Shown here: in pieces, positions 44,729 through 56,568 of the stretch
Layout of the letters: each line of letters begins with the position of its first letter
Position numbering within the stretch: the first letter of the stretch is position 1
Source of the DNA: Massilia sp. UMI-21
GTDB lineage: Bacteria > Pseudomonadota > Gammaproteobacteria > Burkholderiales > Burkholderiaceae_D
Length of the DNA stretch: 64,000 nucleotides
Direction of reading: 5' to 3'
Assembly (NCBI GenBank): GCA_015277795.1
Contig: CP063848.1
Location: 4,154,001 to 4,218,000, forward strand
The notes under the pieces: model-generated
Databases searched by the model: none
Seen by the model: the letters and a program-made list of their open reading frames with translations, nothing else
What the model was told of the DNA's origin: nothing
Made by a program: the position numbers and the translations under genes

Positions 44729-45085
44729 TTACATCTTCACGCACTGGCGCAACTCGCAGCGCGCCATGAACATCTTGCCGCGCATCGCGCCGTCTTCACA
44801 ACGCATCCGGTAGATCTCCACCGGCCCCGCCTCCGTCACCAGCCCGGCGCCCTGCCCGCCCGTGCAGCCCTGCTGCCTGGCCATCTTCTCGACCGTCGCC
44901 GACGAGACGCCGACCCGGAACGGCACGCGCTCGATCGGCGTGCCGTTCGCATCGAGCAGACCCGGCGCGGCCGGCTTGACCGCAGCCACCGGCGCCGGCG
45001 CCGGCGCCATCTTGCTCTTGAACAGCGTGCAGCCGCCCAGCAGGACGGCCACCATGACGACCAGCGACAGTGGCGCGCGCTTCAT
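44729..45085 (-). CDS. Small lipoprotein of unknown function
   Basis: 118 residues with a lipoprotein signal: hydrophobic LSLVVMVAVLLGG followed by Cys19 (lipobox LGGC). The mature part has an Ala/Pro stretch, then a cysteine-containing domain with PFRVGVSSATVEKMARQQGC and ending in MFMARCELRQCVKM. It starts 11 bases after the rpiA stop, so it is in the same operon. No known family was recognised. Confidence 0.75.
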   Translation of the reverse strand: MKRAPLSLVVMVAVLLGGCTLFKSKMAPAPAPVAAVKPAAPGLLDANGTPIERVPFRVGVSSATVEKMARQQGCTGGQGAGLVTEAGPVEIYRMRCEDGAMRGKMFMARCELRQCVKM

Positions 45086-45096
45086 GCGTCCTCCGC

Positions 45097-45774
45097 TCAG
45101 AAAGTCAGGGTCTTGACGCCGTCGGGCGTCCCCAGCAGGCAGACGTCCGCGCCCGCCTTGGCGAACAGGCCGACGGCGATCACGCCGACGATCTGGTTGA
45201 TTTTCTCTTCCATCGCGACCGGATCGACGATCGACAGGCCGACCACGTCGATGATCTCGCCGCCGTTGTCGGTGATGAAGGCGTCATCGCTACCCGCCCT
45301 GGTGCGCAGGCGCGGCTGGCCGCCCAGTTCCGCCAGCTTGCGCATCACGACGGCGCGCGCCATCGGGATCACTTCCACCGGCAGCGGGAACTTGCCCAGG
45401 TTCTCGACCAGCTTCGAACCATCCGCGATGCAGACGAATTTTTTGGCGACCGACGCCACGATCTTCTCGCGCGTCAGGGCCGCGCCGCCGCCCTTGATCA
45501 TCGCGCCGCTGGCGGTGATCTCGTCGGCGCCGTCGACATAGACCGCCATCGCGCTCACCTCGTTGAGATCGAACACCGGGATGCCATGGCCGCGCAGGCG
45601 GCTTGCCGTCGCCTCGGACGAGGCCACGGTACCCTTGATGCGGTCCTTGATGCGGGCCAGTTCGTCGATGAAGAAATTGGCCGTCGAGCCGGTGCCGACG
45701 CCGATGATTTCGCCGTCCACCACGTAATCGATCGCGGCGCGCGCCACGGCTTGCTTGAGTTCGTCCTGGGTCAT
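45097..45774 (-). CDS. rpiA: Ribose-5-phosphate isomerase A
   Basis: 225 residues with the RpiA signatures: phosphate loop [38 protein letters not shown] and [15 protein letters not shown]. It interconverts ribose 5-phosphate and ribulose 5-phosphate in the pentose phosphate pathway. Its partners zwf and tal lie 14-17 kb further along. Length is normal for the family (~220). Confidence 0.97.
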   Translation of the reverse strand: MTQDELKQAVARAAIDYVVDGEIIGVGTGSTANFFIDELARIKDRIKGTVASSEATASRLRGHGIPVFDLNEVSAMAVYVDGADEITASGAMIKGGGAALTREKIVASVAKKFVCIADGSKLVENLGKFPLPVEVIPMARAVVMRKLAELGGQPRLRTRAGSDDAFITDNGGEIIDVVGLSIVDPVAMEEKINQIVGVIAVGLFAKAGADVCLLGTPDGVKTLTF

Positions 45775-45966
45775 GATGCTGTCAGTGAGAGGTTAGGGGA
45801 AATGCGTGGAGAATATAAGGGAAGCCGCCATTTTAGCGGATCGCCCCCGTTCATTCCTCAAAAACGACGCTTCGTCGCACGCATTCATCGGCCGATGCAC
45901 CATGCCTTGCAAAACTGATATCTCTACAGCACACTAGATGTTTCCGTAGGCCTATTTGAGAGCACA

Positions 45967-47192
45967 ATGAAACTCTTTACCAAGAAGCGGGTGGCGATCG
46001 CCGCAGGGGTGATCGTGGTGGGCGGCGCGGCGGCCGCGTGGATGATGCCGAAAGGCGAACCGGAGATTCCGCCATCGAAGTACCGCACCGCGGCGGTCGA
46101 CGTGGGCGCCATCAACCAGACCGTCACCGCCACCGGCACCATCAACCCGGTTGCGCTGGTGAACGTGGGCTCGCAGGTCTCCGGCACCGTGGTCGAACTG
46201 AACGCCGACTTCAATGACCGCGTGCGCAAGGGCCAGGTGCTGCTCAAGCTCGACCCGACCATCTTCAACGCCCAGATCCGCCAGGCCGAAGCCAGCCGCG
46301 CATCGAGCCTGGCCAACCTGAGGCTGGCCGAGGCCAACTACCGGCGCAACCAGCAGCTCGTGACGCAGAGCTTCGTCTCCAGCGTGGCGCTGGACGGGAG
46401 CCGGCGCGAGATGGACGTCGCCCGCGCCAACGTGCAGCTGGCCGACGCCCAGCTGGCGCGCGCCCAGGCAGACCTGAACAACAGCGTGATCCGCTCGCCG
46501 ATCGACGGCGTGATCATCAAGCGCACCATCGATCTGGGCCAGACCGTGGCGGCCTCGTTCAACACGCCGAACCTGTTCCAGATCGCGCGCGACCTGACCA
46601 AGATGCAGATCGACACCAGCGTCTCGGAAGCCGACGTCGGCTCCCTGAAGGACGGCCTGCCGGCCCGCTTCGTGGTCGACGCCTATCCGGACCGCGAATT
46701 CCACGCCACCATGCGCCAGTTCCGCCTGGCCGCCAACGTGGTGCAGAACGTGGTCACCTACAACGTGGTGCTCGACGTCGACAACCGGGACGAGATGCTC
46801 AAGCCCGGCATGACGGCCCAGGTGCGCCTGGTGGTGGACAAGCGCGACAAGGTGCTGCGCATCCCGACCACCGCGCTGCGCTTCCAGCTGCCGGAAGAAG
46901 AACAGGAAAAACGGCGCAAGGAGGCCGCCAAGGCAGGCAAGGACGGCAAGCCCAGGCAGGTCGCCCCGCCCGCGGCGCCGGCCCCGTCCGTCGACGACGA
47001 CGTGGCCTTCCGCACCGCCAGCGAAACCGCGCGCATGTTCAAGGTCTATCGGCTGGACAAGATGAACCAGCCGCAGCCCGTGGACATCCGCGCCGGCCTG
47101 TCGAACTTCCGCTACACCGAAGTGGTGTCGGGCGACCTGAAGGCGGGCGACCAGGTCGTCACGCGCACCCTGGCGAACCCCAAAGACGAGAT

Positions 47193-47196
<4 letters not shown>
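45967..47196 (+). CDS. MacA-like periplasmic adaptor of ABC-type exporter
   Basis: 409 residues. One N-terminal helix (VAIAAGVIVVGGAAAAWMM) anchors a membrane-fusion protein: lipoyl-type barrel (VGSQVSGTVVELNADFNDRV), coiled-coil hairpin (~95-160; QAEASRASSLANLRLAEANY) and a beta barrel with VRLVVDKRDKVLRIPTTALRF. A Lys/Glu-rich insertion of ~45 residues occurs near 315-355. It would link the inner-membrane ABC subunits to an outer-membrane TolC-like channel, which is not encoded nearby. Shine-Dalgarno is weak (GAGAG). Confidence 0.92.
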
Positions 47197-47947
<751 letters not shown>

Positions 47948-47951
<4 letters not shown>

Positions 47952-49171
47952 ACTTCATCCAGGTATTGATCGAATCCTTCCGCTCGATGGCGGCCAACCG
48001 CCTGCGCACCGCGCTGACCATGCTCGGCATCGTGATCGGCATCGCCTCGGTGGTGCTGCTGCTGGCGATCGGCGACAGCATGCAGCGCTTCATCGGCAAG
48101 GAACTGCAACAGCTGGGCACCAACATGCTCTACGTGTTCCCGGGGGGCGACCGCACCACCGCCCAGCGCGCCCGCGCCGGCGCGGTGCCCTCGCTGTCGA
48201 CCATGGACGCGGCGGCCCTGAACGAATTGCCCAGCCTGACCGGCGCCGCGCCGGCCCTGCAGGGCAGCTTCAAGCTCAGCGCCGGCAACGAAAGCGCGAA
48301 CAGCCAGGTCCTGGGGGTGACCCCGGCCATGTTCAAGATCCGCAACTGGAAGCTCGACCAGGGCAACCTGTTCAGCGAAGCCGACGTGCGCGCATCGAGC
48401 CGCATGGTGGTGATCGGCCAGAAGGTGGCGGACCAGTTCTTTTACAAGACCGACCCGCTCGGGCGCTACATCCGCATCGAGAACGTCGCCTTCCAGGTGA
48501 TCGGCGTGCTGGCCGGCGAAGGCAAGCAGATCGACGGTTCGGATATCGCGGAACTGGTGCTGGTGCCGATCACGGCGGCCAGCGCCAACCTGATCAAGAT
48601 GCCCTTCCCGCAGAACGTGCACTACATCGCGGCGCAGGGACGGCCCGACATGTCCTTGAAAGAAGCGGAAGAAGACATCAAGGAAACCCTGCGTGCGCGT
48701 CACCGCATCCGCCTCGACGATCCGGACGACTTCCGGCTGCAGAACATCGCCTCGTTCGCGGAAACAGCGAACAAGATCAGCGCCGGCGTGGCCCTGCTGC
48801 TCGGCCTGATCGGCGCGATCTCGCTGCTGGTGGGCGGCATCGGCATCATGAACATCATGCTGGTGTCGGTCACCGAGCGCACCCGCGAGATCGGCATCCG
48901 CATGGCGATCGGCGCGCGCCCGGGGGCGGTGCTGCTCCAGTTCCTGGCCGAATCGGTGGTGATCTGCGTGGCCGGCGGCCTGGTGGGCGTCCTGATCGCC
49001 ATGGGTGGCGCGGCGGCGATCACGTCGACCGGCAAGTTCGATGTGTTCCTGACTTTCCAGGGAGTGCTGGTGGCCTGCGGGTTTGCGACGGCGGTGGGGG
49101 TGTTTTTTGGGTTCTATCCGGCGCGGCGGGCGTCGCGGCTGTTACCGGTGGACTGCCTGCGCTACGAGTGA
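47948..49171 (+). CDS. ABC transporter permease (MacB_PCD/FtsX type)
   Basis: 407 residues with four helices: one near the N terminus (TMLGIVIGIASVVLLLAIGD), a large periplasmic MacB_PCD domain (~45-245), then three FtsX-type helices (ALLLGLIGAISLLVGGIGIM, the one after LLQFLAESVVICVAGGLV, and the last before PARRASRLLPVDCLR). Start overlaps the ATPase stop by four bases (ATGA). With MacA- and MacB-like partners it forms a tripartite exporter; substrate could be a macrolide, siderophore, lipopeptide or lipoprotein. Confidence 0.93.
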
Positions 49172-49175
49172 CGCG

Positions 49176-49400
49176 TTTCGCTTCCGGCGCGTGTGCGGCG
49201 CCGACATCCCCGTGATGTCGGCGATCCGCCTGTCGGTGCGCGAGTACGTGCTGTCGGACCCGGCCCGCGTGACCCTGCAGATGTACGAGGATTATCTCGA
49301 CAGGGATGGGCGGGGCTGGGTGGCCGAGGTCGGCGGCGTGGTCGCCGCCTTCCGCTATGCCGACAGGGACCGGGCCTCGATCTGGGCGCTGTTCGTCAGC
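49176..49400 (+). pseudogene. Truncated GNAT N-acetyltransferase remnant
   Basis: The frame reads FRFRRVCGADIPVMSAIRLS, then VREYVLSDPARVTLQMYEDY and ends its family-like sequence at RDRASIWALFVS, the first ~75 residues of a GNAT protein. The acetyl-CoA-binding R/Q-x2-G-x-G/A motif that should follow is absent; instead the frame enters unrelated sequence and a 12-bp repeat array. There is also no good start codon between the permease stop and the first conserved residues. Not likely functional. Confidence 0.7.
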
Positions 49401-49424
49401 GTCGGTGTCCGAACCGCCATCCCC

Positions 49425-49472
49425 GCGCTAAGTCACGCGCTAATTCACGCGCTAATTCACGCGCTCATTCAC
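49425..49472. repeat. Four 12-bp tandem repeats
   Basis: GCGCTAAGTCAC, GCGCTAATTCAC (twice), GCGCTCATTCAC. The last unit contains the stop codon of the hybrid kinase gene on the minus strand; each unit carries a TGA on that strand. Confidence 0.9.
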
Positions 49473-51685
49473 GCGCGCAGGTCCGCACCACGCACCAGGG
49501 CCCGCCCCAGCTCCAGCAGCGCCTTCCCGACCTCCTCCTCCAGCTCCGGATACGACACCGGCTTCACCAGGTGCGCGTCGAAGCCGGCGGCGGCGGACTG
49601 GCGCCTGTCGCTGTCCTGGCCGTAACCCGACAGGGCGATCAGTACCGTGTCCGACAGCTCGGGGGCGCCGCGCACGGCGCAGGCCACGTCGTAGCCGCTC
49701 ATCTTGCCGGGCAGGCCGATGTCGCAGACCACCACGTCGGGCCTGGCCTGGCGGATCAGCTCGAGGCCGGCGGCGCCGTCATACGCCGTGCTCACGGTAT
49801 GGCCGCTGGCGCTGAACAGCAAGGAGAGCATTTCCAGGGCATCCTGGTTGTCGTCGATGGCGACGATGCGCAAGGCATCAAGCCGACCATGCACGCCGCC
49901 CGCGCCGCCGGGGCGGGCGGCCGCGGCGCGGATCGGCAGGCGCACCGTGAAGCGCGCGCCCAGCCCCGGTCCCGCGCTGTGCGCGCTCACCGTCCCGCCA
50001 TGCAGCTCGGTCAAACCCTTGACCAGGGCCAGTCCCAGGCCGAGGCCGCCGCTGCTCCGGTCCAGGCCCTGGGCCGCCTGGATGAAAGGCAGGAACAGCG
50101 TCTCGACCAGTTCCGGCGCCATGCCCGCGCCGTCGTCCTCGACTTCCACCACGGCCTGGGGGCCGTCGGGCCCCGCCTGTTCGCCGACGTGCACGGTGAT
50201 CCGGTTGCCCTGGTGGGTGAATTTCGCCGCATTGTGCAGCAGGTTGCCGACGATCTGCGCCAGCCGTGCGCCGTCGCCGTGGACCCAGAGCGGCGCATTC
50301 GCCACCGCGATGCGCAAGTCGACGCCGTTGGCCTGGACCGGGTCCCGGTAGTCCTCGGCGGTCTGCGTCACCACCCGCACGATGTCGCAGGGCGCGCAGC
50401 GCAGCTCGATCTTGCCGCGCGAAATGCGAGCGACGTCGAGCAGGTCGTCGACCAGGCGCGTGATGTGCGTGACCTGGCGCGCCATCGCCTCGGTGGCCCG
50501 CTTCAAGACCGGATTGCCCGGTTCGAACATCCGGAACAGGTCGACGGCGGCGCGGATCGGCGCCAGCGGGTTGCGCAGTTCGTGCGCCAGGATGGCGATG
50601 AAGTCGTCCTTGTTCCTGTCGGCCTGCCGCAGGGCCAGCTCGGCCTGCTTCTGGAGCGTGATGTCGACCTGTGCCACCACGGCGCCGCGGATGGCGCCGT
50701 GCTCGTCGTGGATGGGACGGGCGGACAGGGCGATGGTCTTGCGGGTGGCGGGCCGGTCGAACGGCGCGATCTCGACGATGTCGTTGTCGACGCTCTCCCC
50801 CTCGAGGGCGCGCGCCAGCGCCCAGTCGTGGGGCTGCAGGGGCTGGCCGTGGCGGGCCTGTCCGTCCGCCCACCAGCCCTGGTAGTGCGCGTACTGTTCC
50901 ACGGTCTCGACCATGGGCAGGTTCAGGCCCCACAGTTCGCGGTTGGCCCGGTTGACCAGGATGATCCTGCCCCTGGTGTCGACCACCCCGATGCCGACCG
51001 GGGTCGCGTCGAGCACGGCGTCGAGCTGGCGCTGGCGCTGTTCGGCGGCTTCGGCAAGCTGGACCGCACGCCGCTCGTTGCTGAGCAGCTCCCTGGCCTG
51101 GCGCTTCTGCTCGGTGACGTCGCGGATTTCGATGATCGTGTACGCCGGCTCGCCGTTCCTGAAGATCGGGCTGGCGGCGCAGGCGACATCGAAAGTCGAG
51201 CCGTCCTTGCGGAAGAACAGGTCCTCGTGTGCGCGCACATCGAAGTTTTCCGGCAACGCGCGGTCGATCGGACAGTCTTCCATCGGATAGGGCCGGCCGT
51301 CCGGATGATGGTGATGGACCAGGTCATGCAGCGGCTGCGACGCGATCTCCTCGGCCGAATAGCCGGTCATGTCGAGCCAGGCCTTGTTGGCATAGATGCA
51401 GTAGCCGCGCCGGTCCATCATCGCGAAGCCCTGGGTCGAATTTTCGGCGATGGTTTTCGCCATCTCGCTGCTGTCCAGCAGGTCTTCTCCCGCTTCCGGC
51501 GATCGCGTCGGCTGCGTGAAGGCGGCGCCGGCATGCTGCTCGAGGGTGGCGGACCATTCGCGGACCTGGTCCAGGGTCACCGAGAATCGCGCGGCGAGTT
51601 CCTCGAGCGGCTGCTCTTGCCGAAGCGCCGCCAGGGCGACGGCCGCCTTGAAGGAAGCAGGATAGTAATGATGATCTGATCGCAT
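49469..51685 (-). CDS. Hybrid histidine kinase with transposase-like N-terminal HTH
   Basis: 738 residues, no membrane helix. Residues ~1-57 (with YYPASFKAAVALAALRQEQ, LEELAARFSVTLDQVREW and ATLEQHAGAAF) match the pattern of the IS3-family OrfA/Transposase_8 helix-turn-helix. Then PAS 1 (~75-200, AMMDRRGYCIYANKAWLDMT), PAS 2 (~220-345, GVVDTRGRIILVNRANREL), HisKA with His368 in AHELRNPL, HATPase (NLLHNAAKF, DDGAGM, GLGLGLALVKGL) and a receiver with Asp655 in VVCDIGLPGKMSG and Lys in HLVKPVSYPEL. The fusion is in frame and the whole protein looks intact. The HTH may bind DNA or mediate self-association; which is unknown. Confidence 0.9.
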   Translation of the reverse strand: MRSDHHYYPASFKAAVALAALRQEQPLEELAARFSVTLDQVREWSATLEQHAGAAFTQPTRSPEAGEDLLDSSEMAKTIAENSTQGFAMMDRRGYCIYANKAWLDMTGYSAEEIASQPLHDLVHHHHPDGRPYPMEDCPIDRALPENFDVRAHEDLFFRKDGSTFDVACAASPIFRNGEPAYTIIEIRDVTEQKRQARELLSNERRAVQLAEAAEQRQRQLDAVLDATPVGIGVVDTRGRIILVNRANRELWGLNLPMVETVEQYAHYQGWWADGQARHGQPLQPHDWALARALEGESVDNDIVEIAPFDRPATRKTIALSARPIHDEHGAIRGAVVAQVDITLQKQAELALRQADRNKDDFIAILAHELRNPLAPIRAAVDLFRMFEPGNPVLKRATEAMARQVTHITRLVDDLLDVARISRGKIELRCAPCDIVRVVTQTAEDYRDPVQANGVDLRIAVANAPLWVHGDGARLAQIVGNLLHNAAKFTHQGNRITVHVGEQAGPDGPQAVVEVEDDGAGMAPELVETLFLPFIQAAQGLDRSSGGLGLGLALVKGLTELHGGTVSAHSAGPGLGARFTVRLPIRAAAARPGGAGGVHGRLDALRIVAIDDNQDALEMLSLLFSASGHTVSTAYDGAAGLELIRQARPDVVVCDIGLPGKMSGYDVACAVRGAPELSDTVLIALSGYGQDSDRRQSAAAGFDAHLVKPVSYPELEEEVGKALLELGRALVRGADLRA

Positions 51686-51798
51686 GATGTCGTAGTCGGA
51701 CCGCGGCGGCTAATCATGCAGTTTAACAAAGCTTTTGCCGGACCCCGCCACGCACGGGGAAGCGCGCCAGCCGTCGATGGCGGCGGGCCGCGCCGGCC

Positions 51799-52878
51799 TC
51801 ACTGTCCGGCAGCGACGAGCGAGGCGCTTCCCCGAAGCCGCCGCTGCAGCACATCCTTGGCCACCGCAAGCGCCTGGTCCGGCGTCGCTGCGATATCCGG
51901 GGTGACGCCCACGCCTTCCCAATTGGTTCGGGTAATGGGGTTGATGACGCGGCGGCCGGCGATCGTCACATAGAAATGTTCGCCGATGCGATGAGGGCGC
52001 GCCGGGTTGGCGCCGCCCCAGGTCGGCTCGCCGACCACGGTGGCGCGCTTGAGTGCCTGCATGGTGTAGGCGAAGTCCTCGCCGGCGGACATCGTGCCCG
52101 GGCCGACCAGGATCATGACCGGCTTCTTGCCGCCGTAGCGCTTGCCGTCAAGCCTGTCCTGCGTCCAGTGCTGGATGGTGTTGCCGGTCTGGCGATCCCA
52201 GATGTCGTTGAGATGCGTGCGCTGGTCGACGAAATAGCTGATCAGGAGTGCCACCGATGCCGTTCCACCGCCGCCGTTGTCGCGCAGGTCGACGATCAGG
52301 CCGTCCGTATCGGCGAGTTGATTCATCGCCGCGGCGAACTTGTCGGCCACGAGGAATGGAGGAGGGAAACCGGCAATCTTCAGGTAGCCGATCCCGGGGC
52401 TCAGGTGTTCCACCTCTTCCACCCTTCGGTCGGCCATGTGGCGCATGATCATGCGCATGACGACGTTGTTGCGCTGCTCCCACGCCGCCTGCGTCTCCGG
52501 CGGCGGCAGGCCATCGTCGTCGGGCAGGACCAGGCCGGGTGCGAACCCCACTTCCATGTGTTTGTCCCGGGACACGCTCTGGAGGTCTTGCGTGAGCTGT
52601 TCCGCCAGTTGGTGGCCGTCGGTCATTGCATCGTACTTGCCCGCCTGCTGGCGCTGGCGCAGGAGCGTTTCGATCTGCCTGGCTTTATCGGGGAAGATGT
52701 AATGGCTGTTCATTTTCGCCACCAGCGTCTCGATGGCCTGCGAGCGCATCGCGCGATCGACCACCACTGTCGGCTTGGGTCGGAATTGTTGCCAGAGCAC
52801 TTTCAAGATGGGCATGGTAAATACGACGAGCATCGTCAGCGCCAACACCGACGATATGACAATCCATTTCTTTTTCAT
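51799..52878 (-). CDS. S41-family (IRBP/Tsp-like) peptidase
   Basis: 359 residues. A single N-terminal helix (WIVISSVLALTMLVVFTMPIL) anchors a periplasmic domain. Residues ~45-170 are the helical IRBP N-terminal part (KMNSHYIFPDKARQIETLL, LTQDLQSVSRDKHM). The peptidase part has GLIVDLRDNGGGGTASVALL and the Ser in VGPGTMSAGEDFAYTMQAL, followed by PTWGGANPARPHRIG. No PDZ domain is seen, typical of this subgroup. AGAGGA lies six bases upstream of the chosen ATG; an upstream ATG at 52989 lacks support. Confidence 0.9.
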   Translation of the reverse strand: MKKKWIVISSVLALTMLVVFTMPILKVLWQQFRPKPTVVVDRAMRSQAIETLVAKMNSHYIFPDKARQIETLLRQRQQAGKYDAMTDGHQLAEQLTQDLQSVSRDKHMEVGFAPGLVLPDDDGLPPPETQAAWEQRNNVVMRMIMRHMADRRVEEVEHLSPGIGYLKIAGFPPPFLVADKFAAAMNQLADTDGLIVDLRDNGGGGTASVALLISYFVDQRTHLNDIWDRQTGNTIQHWTQDRLDGKRYGGKKPVMILVGPGTMSAGEDFAYTMQALKRATVVGEPTWGGANPARPHRIGEHFYVTIAGRRVINPITRTNWEGVGVTPDIAATPDQALAVAKDVLQRRLRGSASLVAAGQ

Positions 52879-53130
52879 TTTTGTCCTCTGCCTGTGACAC
52901 GCAACTTGTATGTTTGACGGATGGAACAGAAGCGATGACTTCACCAATGAAGCAATGAAGTGGATTGAGAATAGCACAACAATTACCAATACCCAGCAAG
53001 ATTTATTGCTTGCCGAATGAATGCAATCGAGGAGACTTTGTCACTGCTACCGTGCACGCGTGTAAGACCTGGCAGGCGCTTCCGCGCGAGCCGGCAAGCC
53101 GTCTGCAGGCGACAAGGTGGGAGGGAGGAT

Positions 53131-53688
53131 TCAGGCCTGTCGGGCCTGGTGCAGTCTCAACAGGCAGCGGCCAACATCGCAGGGCAGATTGGCCGTGCTG
53201 GACGGATCGGCAAGGAAGCCCGCCAATACCGTTTCGTACAGCACCAGACTGCCCGCATAGCGCCGCTGGCGCATGGCTGCCGGGGAACGCAAGTGCTTGA
53301 GCGTGAAGTAATCGGCCAGCAGATCGCCCTGCGCTTCCATGTTGAAGTCGGCAAGTGTCTTGCCCGGCGCCAGATCGTAGTCGTAAGACAGTCCCAGGCG
53401 CACCGCGCCGCGCAGGCGCACCGCATATCCAAGCTGGTGTTGCCATACATGCGCCAGTTCGTGCATGAACCAATGCACCGCCGGCGGATCGCCACGCGTG
53501 TAATCGGGAAGAAAGCAGGAACGGTGGAAGTACATGCTGCCGTTCGGCGTCATGCAGCAGTTCTTCGGCTGGAAAGGCATGTAGCGCCGGCCGTGGACAC
53601 GGACGCGGCTGTAGTCGATGGCGTCGCGAAACAGGCGCGACGCCATCGCGATCTCGCTCCCGGTCAGGGGACGAGAACGGGATCGCAT
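53131..53688 (-). CDS. Vgr-related metallopeptidase-like protein
   Basis: 185 residues. HELAHVWQHQLGY is an HExxH-like zinc site, preceded by RYMPFQPKNCCMTPNGSMYFH and followed by LGLSYDYDLAPGKTLADFNMEAQGDLLADYF, where a conserved Glu/Asp could be the third ligand. This is the group usually labelled 'Vgr related protein', but it has no VgrG or Rhs domain, and no type VI genes are nearby. Catalysis is inferred from the motif only. No signal peptide is visible. Confidence 0.75.
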   Translation of the reverse strand: MRSRSRPLTGSEIAMASRLFRDAIDYSRVRVHGRRYMPFQPKNCCMTPNGSMYFHRSCFLPDYTRGDPPAVHWFMHELAHVWQHQLGYAVRLRGAVRLGLSYDYDLAPGKTLADFNMEAQGDLLADYFTLKHLRSPAAMRQRRYAGSLVLYETVLAGFLADPSSTANLPCDVGRCLLRLHQARQA

Positions 53689-53698
53689 CCTGGTACGC

Positions 53699-54318
53699 TC
53701 AGCCGACGCGCAGCGCGGCGGCCGCCTTCGCCAGTTCGGTGATCCCGGCCCAGTCGCCGGCAGCGATCAGGTCTTTCGGGGTCAGCCAGGAGCCGCCGAC
53801 GCAGGCGACGTTCTTGCAGGCGAGGAACTTCGGCGCGGTCTCGATCGAGATGCCGCCGGTCGGGCAGAAGGTCATGTCCGGCAGCGGTCCGCCGATGGCA
53901 TTGAGCATGCCGACACCGCCCGCCGGCACCGCCGGGAACAGTTTCAGCTGCCTGAAGCCCTGCTCGCGCGCGGCCATCACTTCGGACGGGGTCATCACGC
54001 CCGGCAGCAGCGGCAGGCCGCTCTTCCTGGCCGCCTCGATCAGCGCCGGGGTCAGGCCCGGCGAGACGCCGAACACGGCGCCCGCGTCGCGCGCGGCGGC
54101 GAATTCTTCCGGCTGGGTCAGGGTGCCGACGCCGACGATCGCGCCGTCGACCTGGCTCATGGCGCGAATCGCGCCCAGGCCGTGCTGCGTGCGCAGCGTC
54201 ACTTCAAGTACGCGGATGCCGCCGGCCACCAGGGCCTTTGCCAAGGGAACGGCGTGCTCGGGATCGTCGATGGCGATGACGGGGATGACGCTCGCCGAGC
54301 GCATGATTTCAAGTAAGG

Positions 54319-54322
<4 letters not shown>
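53699..54322 (-). CDS. eda: KDPG/KHG aldolase (Entner-Doudoroff)
   Basis: 207 residues. Schiff-base Lys127 in FRQLKLFPA, Glu40 in [18 protein letters not shown] and [15 protein letters not shown] are all in place. It splits 2-keto-3-deoxy-6-phosphogluconate into pyruvate and glyceraldehyde 3-phosphate. It overlaps edd by four bases (ATGA) and is expressed with it; the HexR sites upstream of edd control both. Confidence 0.97.
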
Positions 54323-56238
<1,916 letters not shown>

Positions 56239-56249
56239 GATCGTTCCTT

Positions 56250-56279
56250 CGTAAATTTAGTATCTGAAATTTTACTACA
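56250..56279 (-). promoter_or_regulatory. Two abutting HexR-type sites before edd
   Basis: Site 1 (56265-56279), read on the minus strand: TGTAGTAAAATTTCA, differing at one position from TGTAGTAAAATTACA. Site 2 (56250-56264) CGTAAATTTAGTATC matches 11 of 15 in the reverse orientation. They touch end to end. Confidence 0.65.
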
Positions 56280-56358
56280 GATTTTGATGGGATGCAGGCA
56301 AGCTGGCATCAAGCGCTCGGGCAGTGCGCCGCCCAGCCCGGCATATCGACCGTCTTTT

Positions 56359-56470
56359 GTAGGGTGGGCGGGTCTCCCCCCCACGCGTTCGACGCCACGA
56401 TGCGCACCACGCGACGCCTCGATATGTCCACGTTGGCTGAACGCGTGGGCGGGGAACCCGCCCACCCTAC
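56359..56470. repeat. Intergenic palindromic repeat, copy E (complete)
   Basis: Left half GTAGGGTGGGCGGGTCTCC followed by CCCCCCACGCGTTC, right half GAACGCGTGGGCGGG-GAA-CCCGCCCACCCTAC, separated by a spacer of about 45 bases. It sits between the edd and pgi HexR sites. Confidence 0.85.
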
Positions 56471-56491
56471 AGAAAATCTGGCAAGTTTTTA

Positions 56492-56506
56492 TGTAGTGAA
56501 TTTACG
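56492..56506 (+). promoter_or_regulatory. HexR-type site before pgi
   Basis: TGTAGTGAATTTACG; 13 of 15 bases match the perfect palindrome found before zwf. It lies 62 bases before the pgi start. Confidence 0.6.
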
Positions 56507-56568
56507 CACGCTTCCTGTATTATTCGCTAATCTGTCATTGCCAACATTGTCTCATCGATACCGACCCC

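Noticed and set aside
51515..51685. A separate insertion-sequence fragment before the hybrid kinase
   Set aside because: The transposase-like HTH is in frame with the kinase with no stop, no inverted repeats or target duplication, and no OrfB sequence nearby. It is treated as a domain, not a mobile element.
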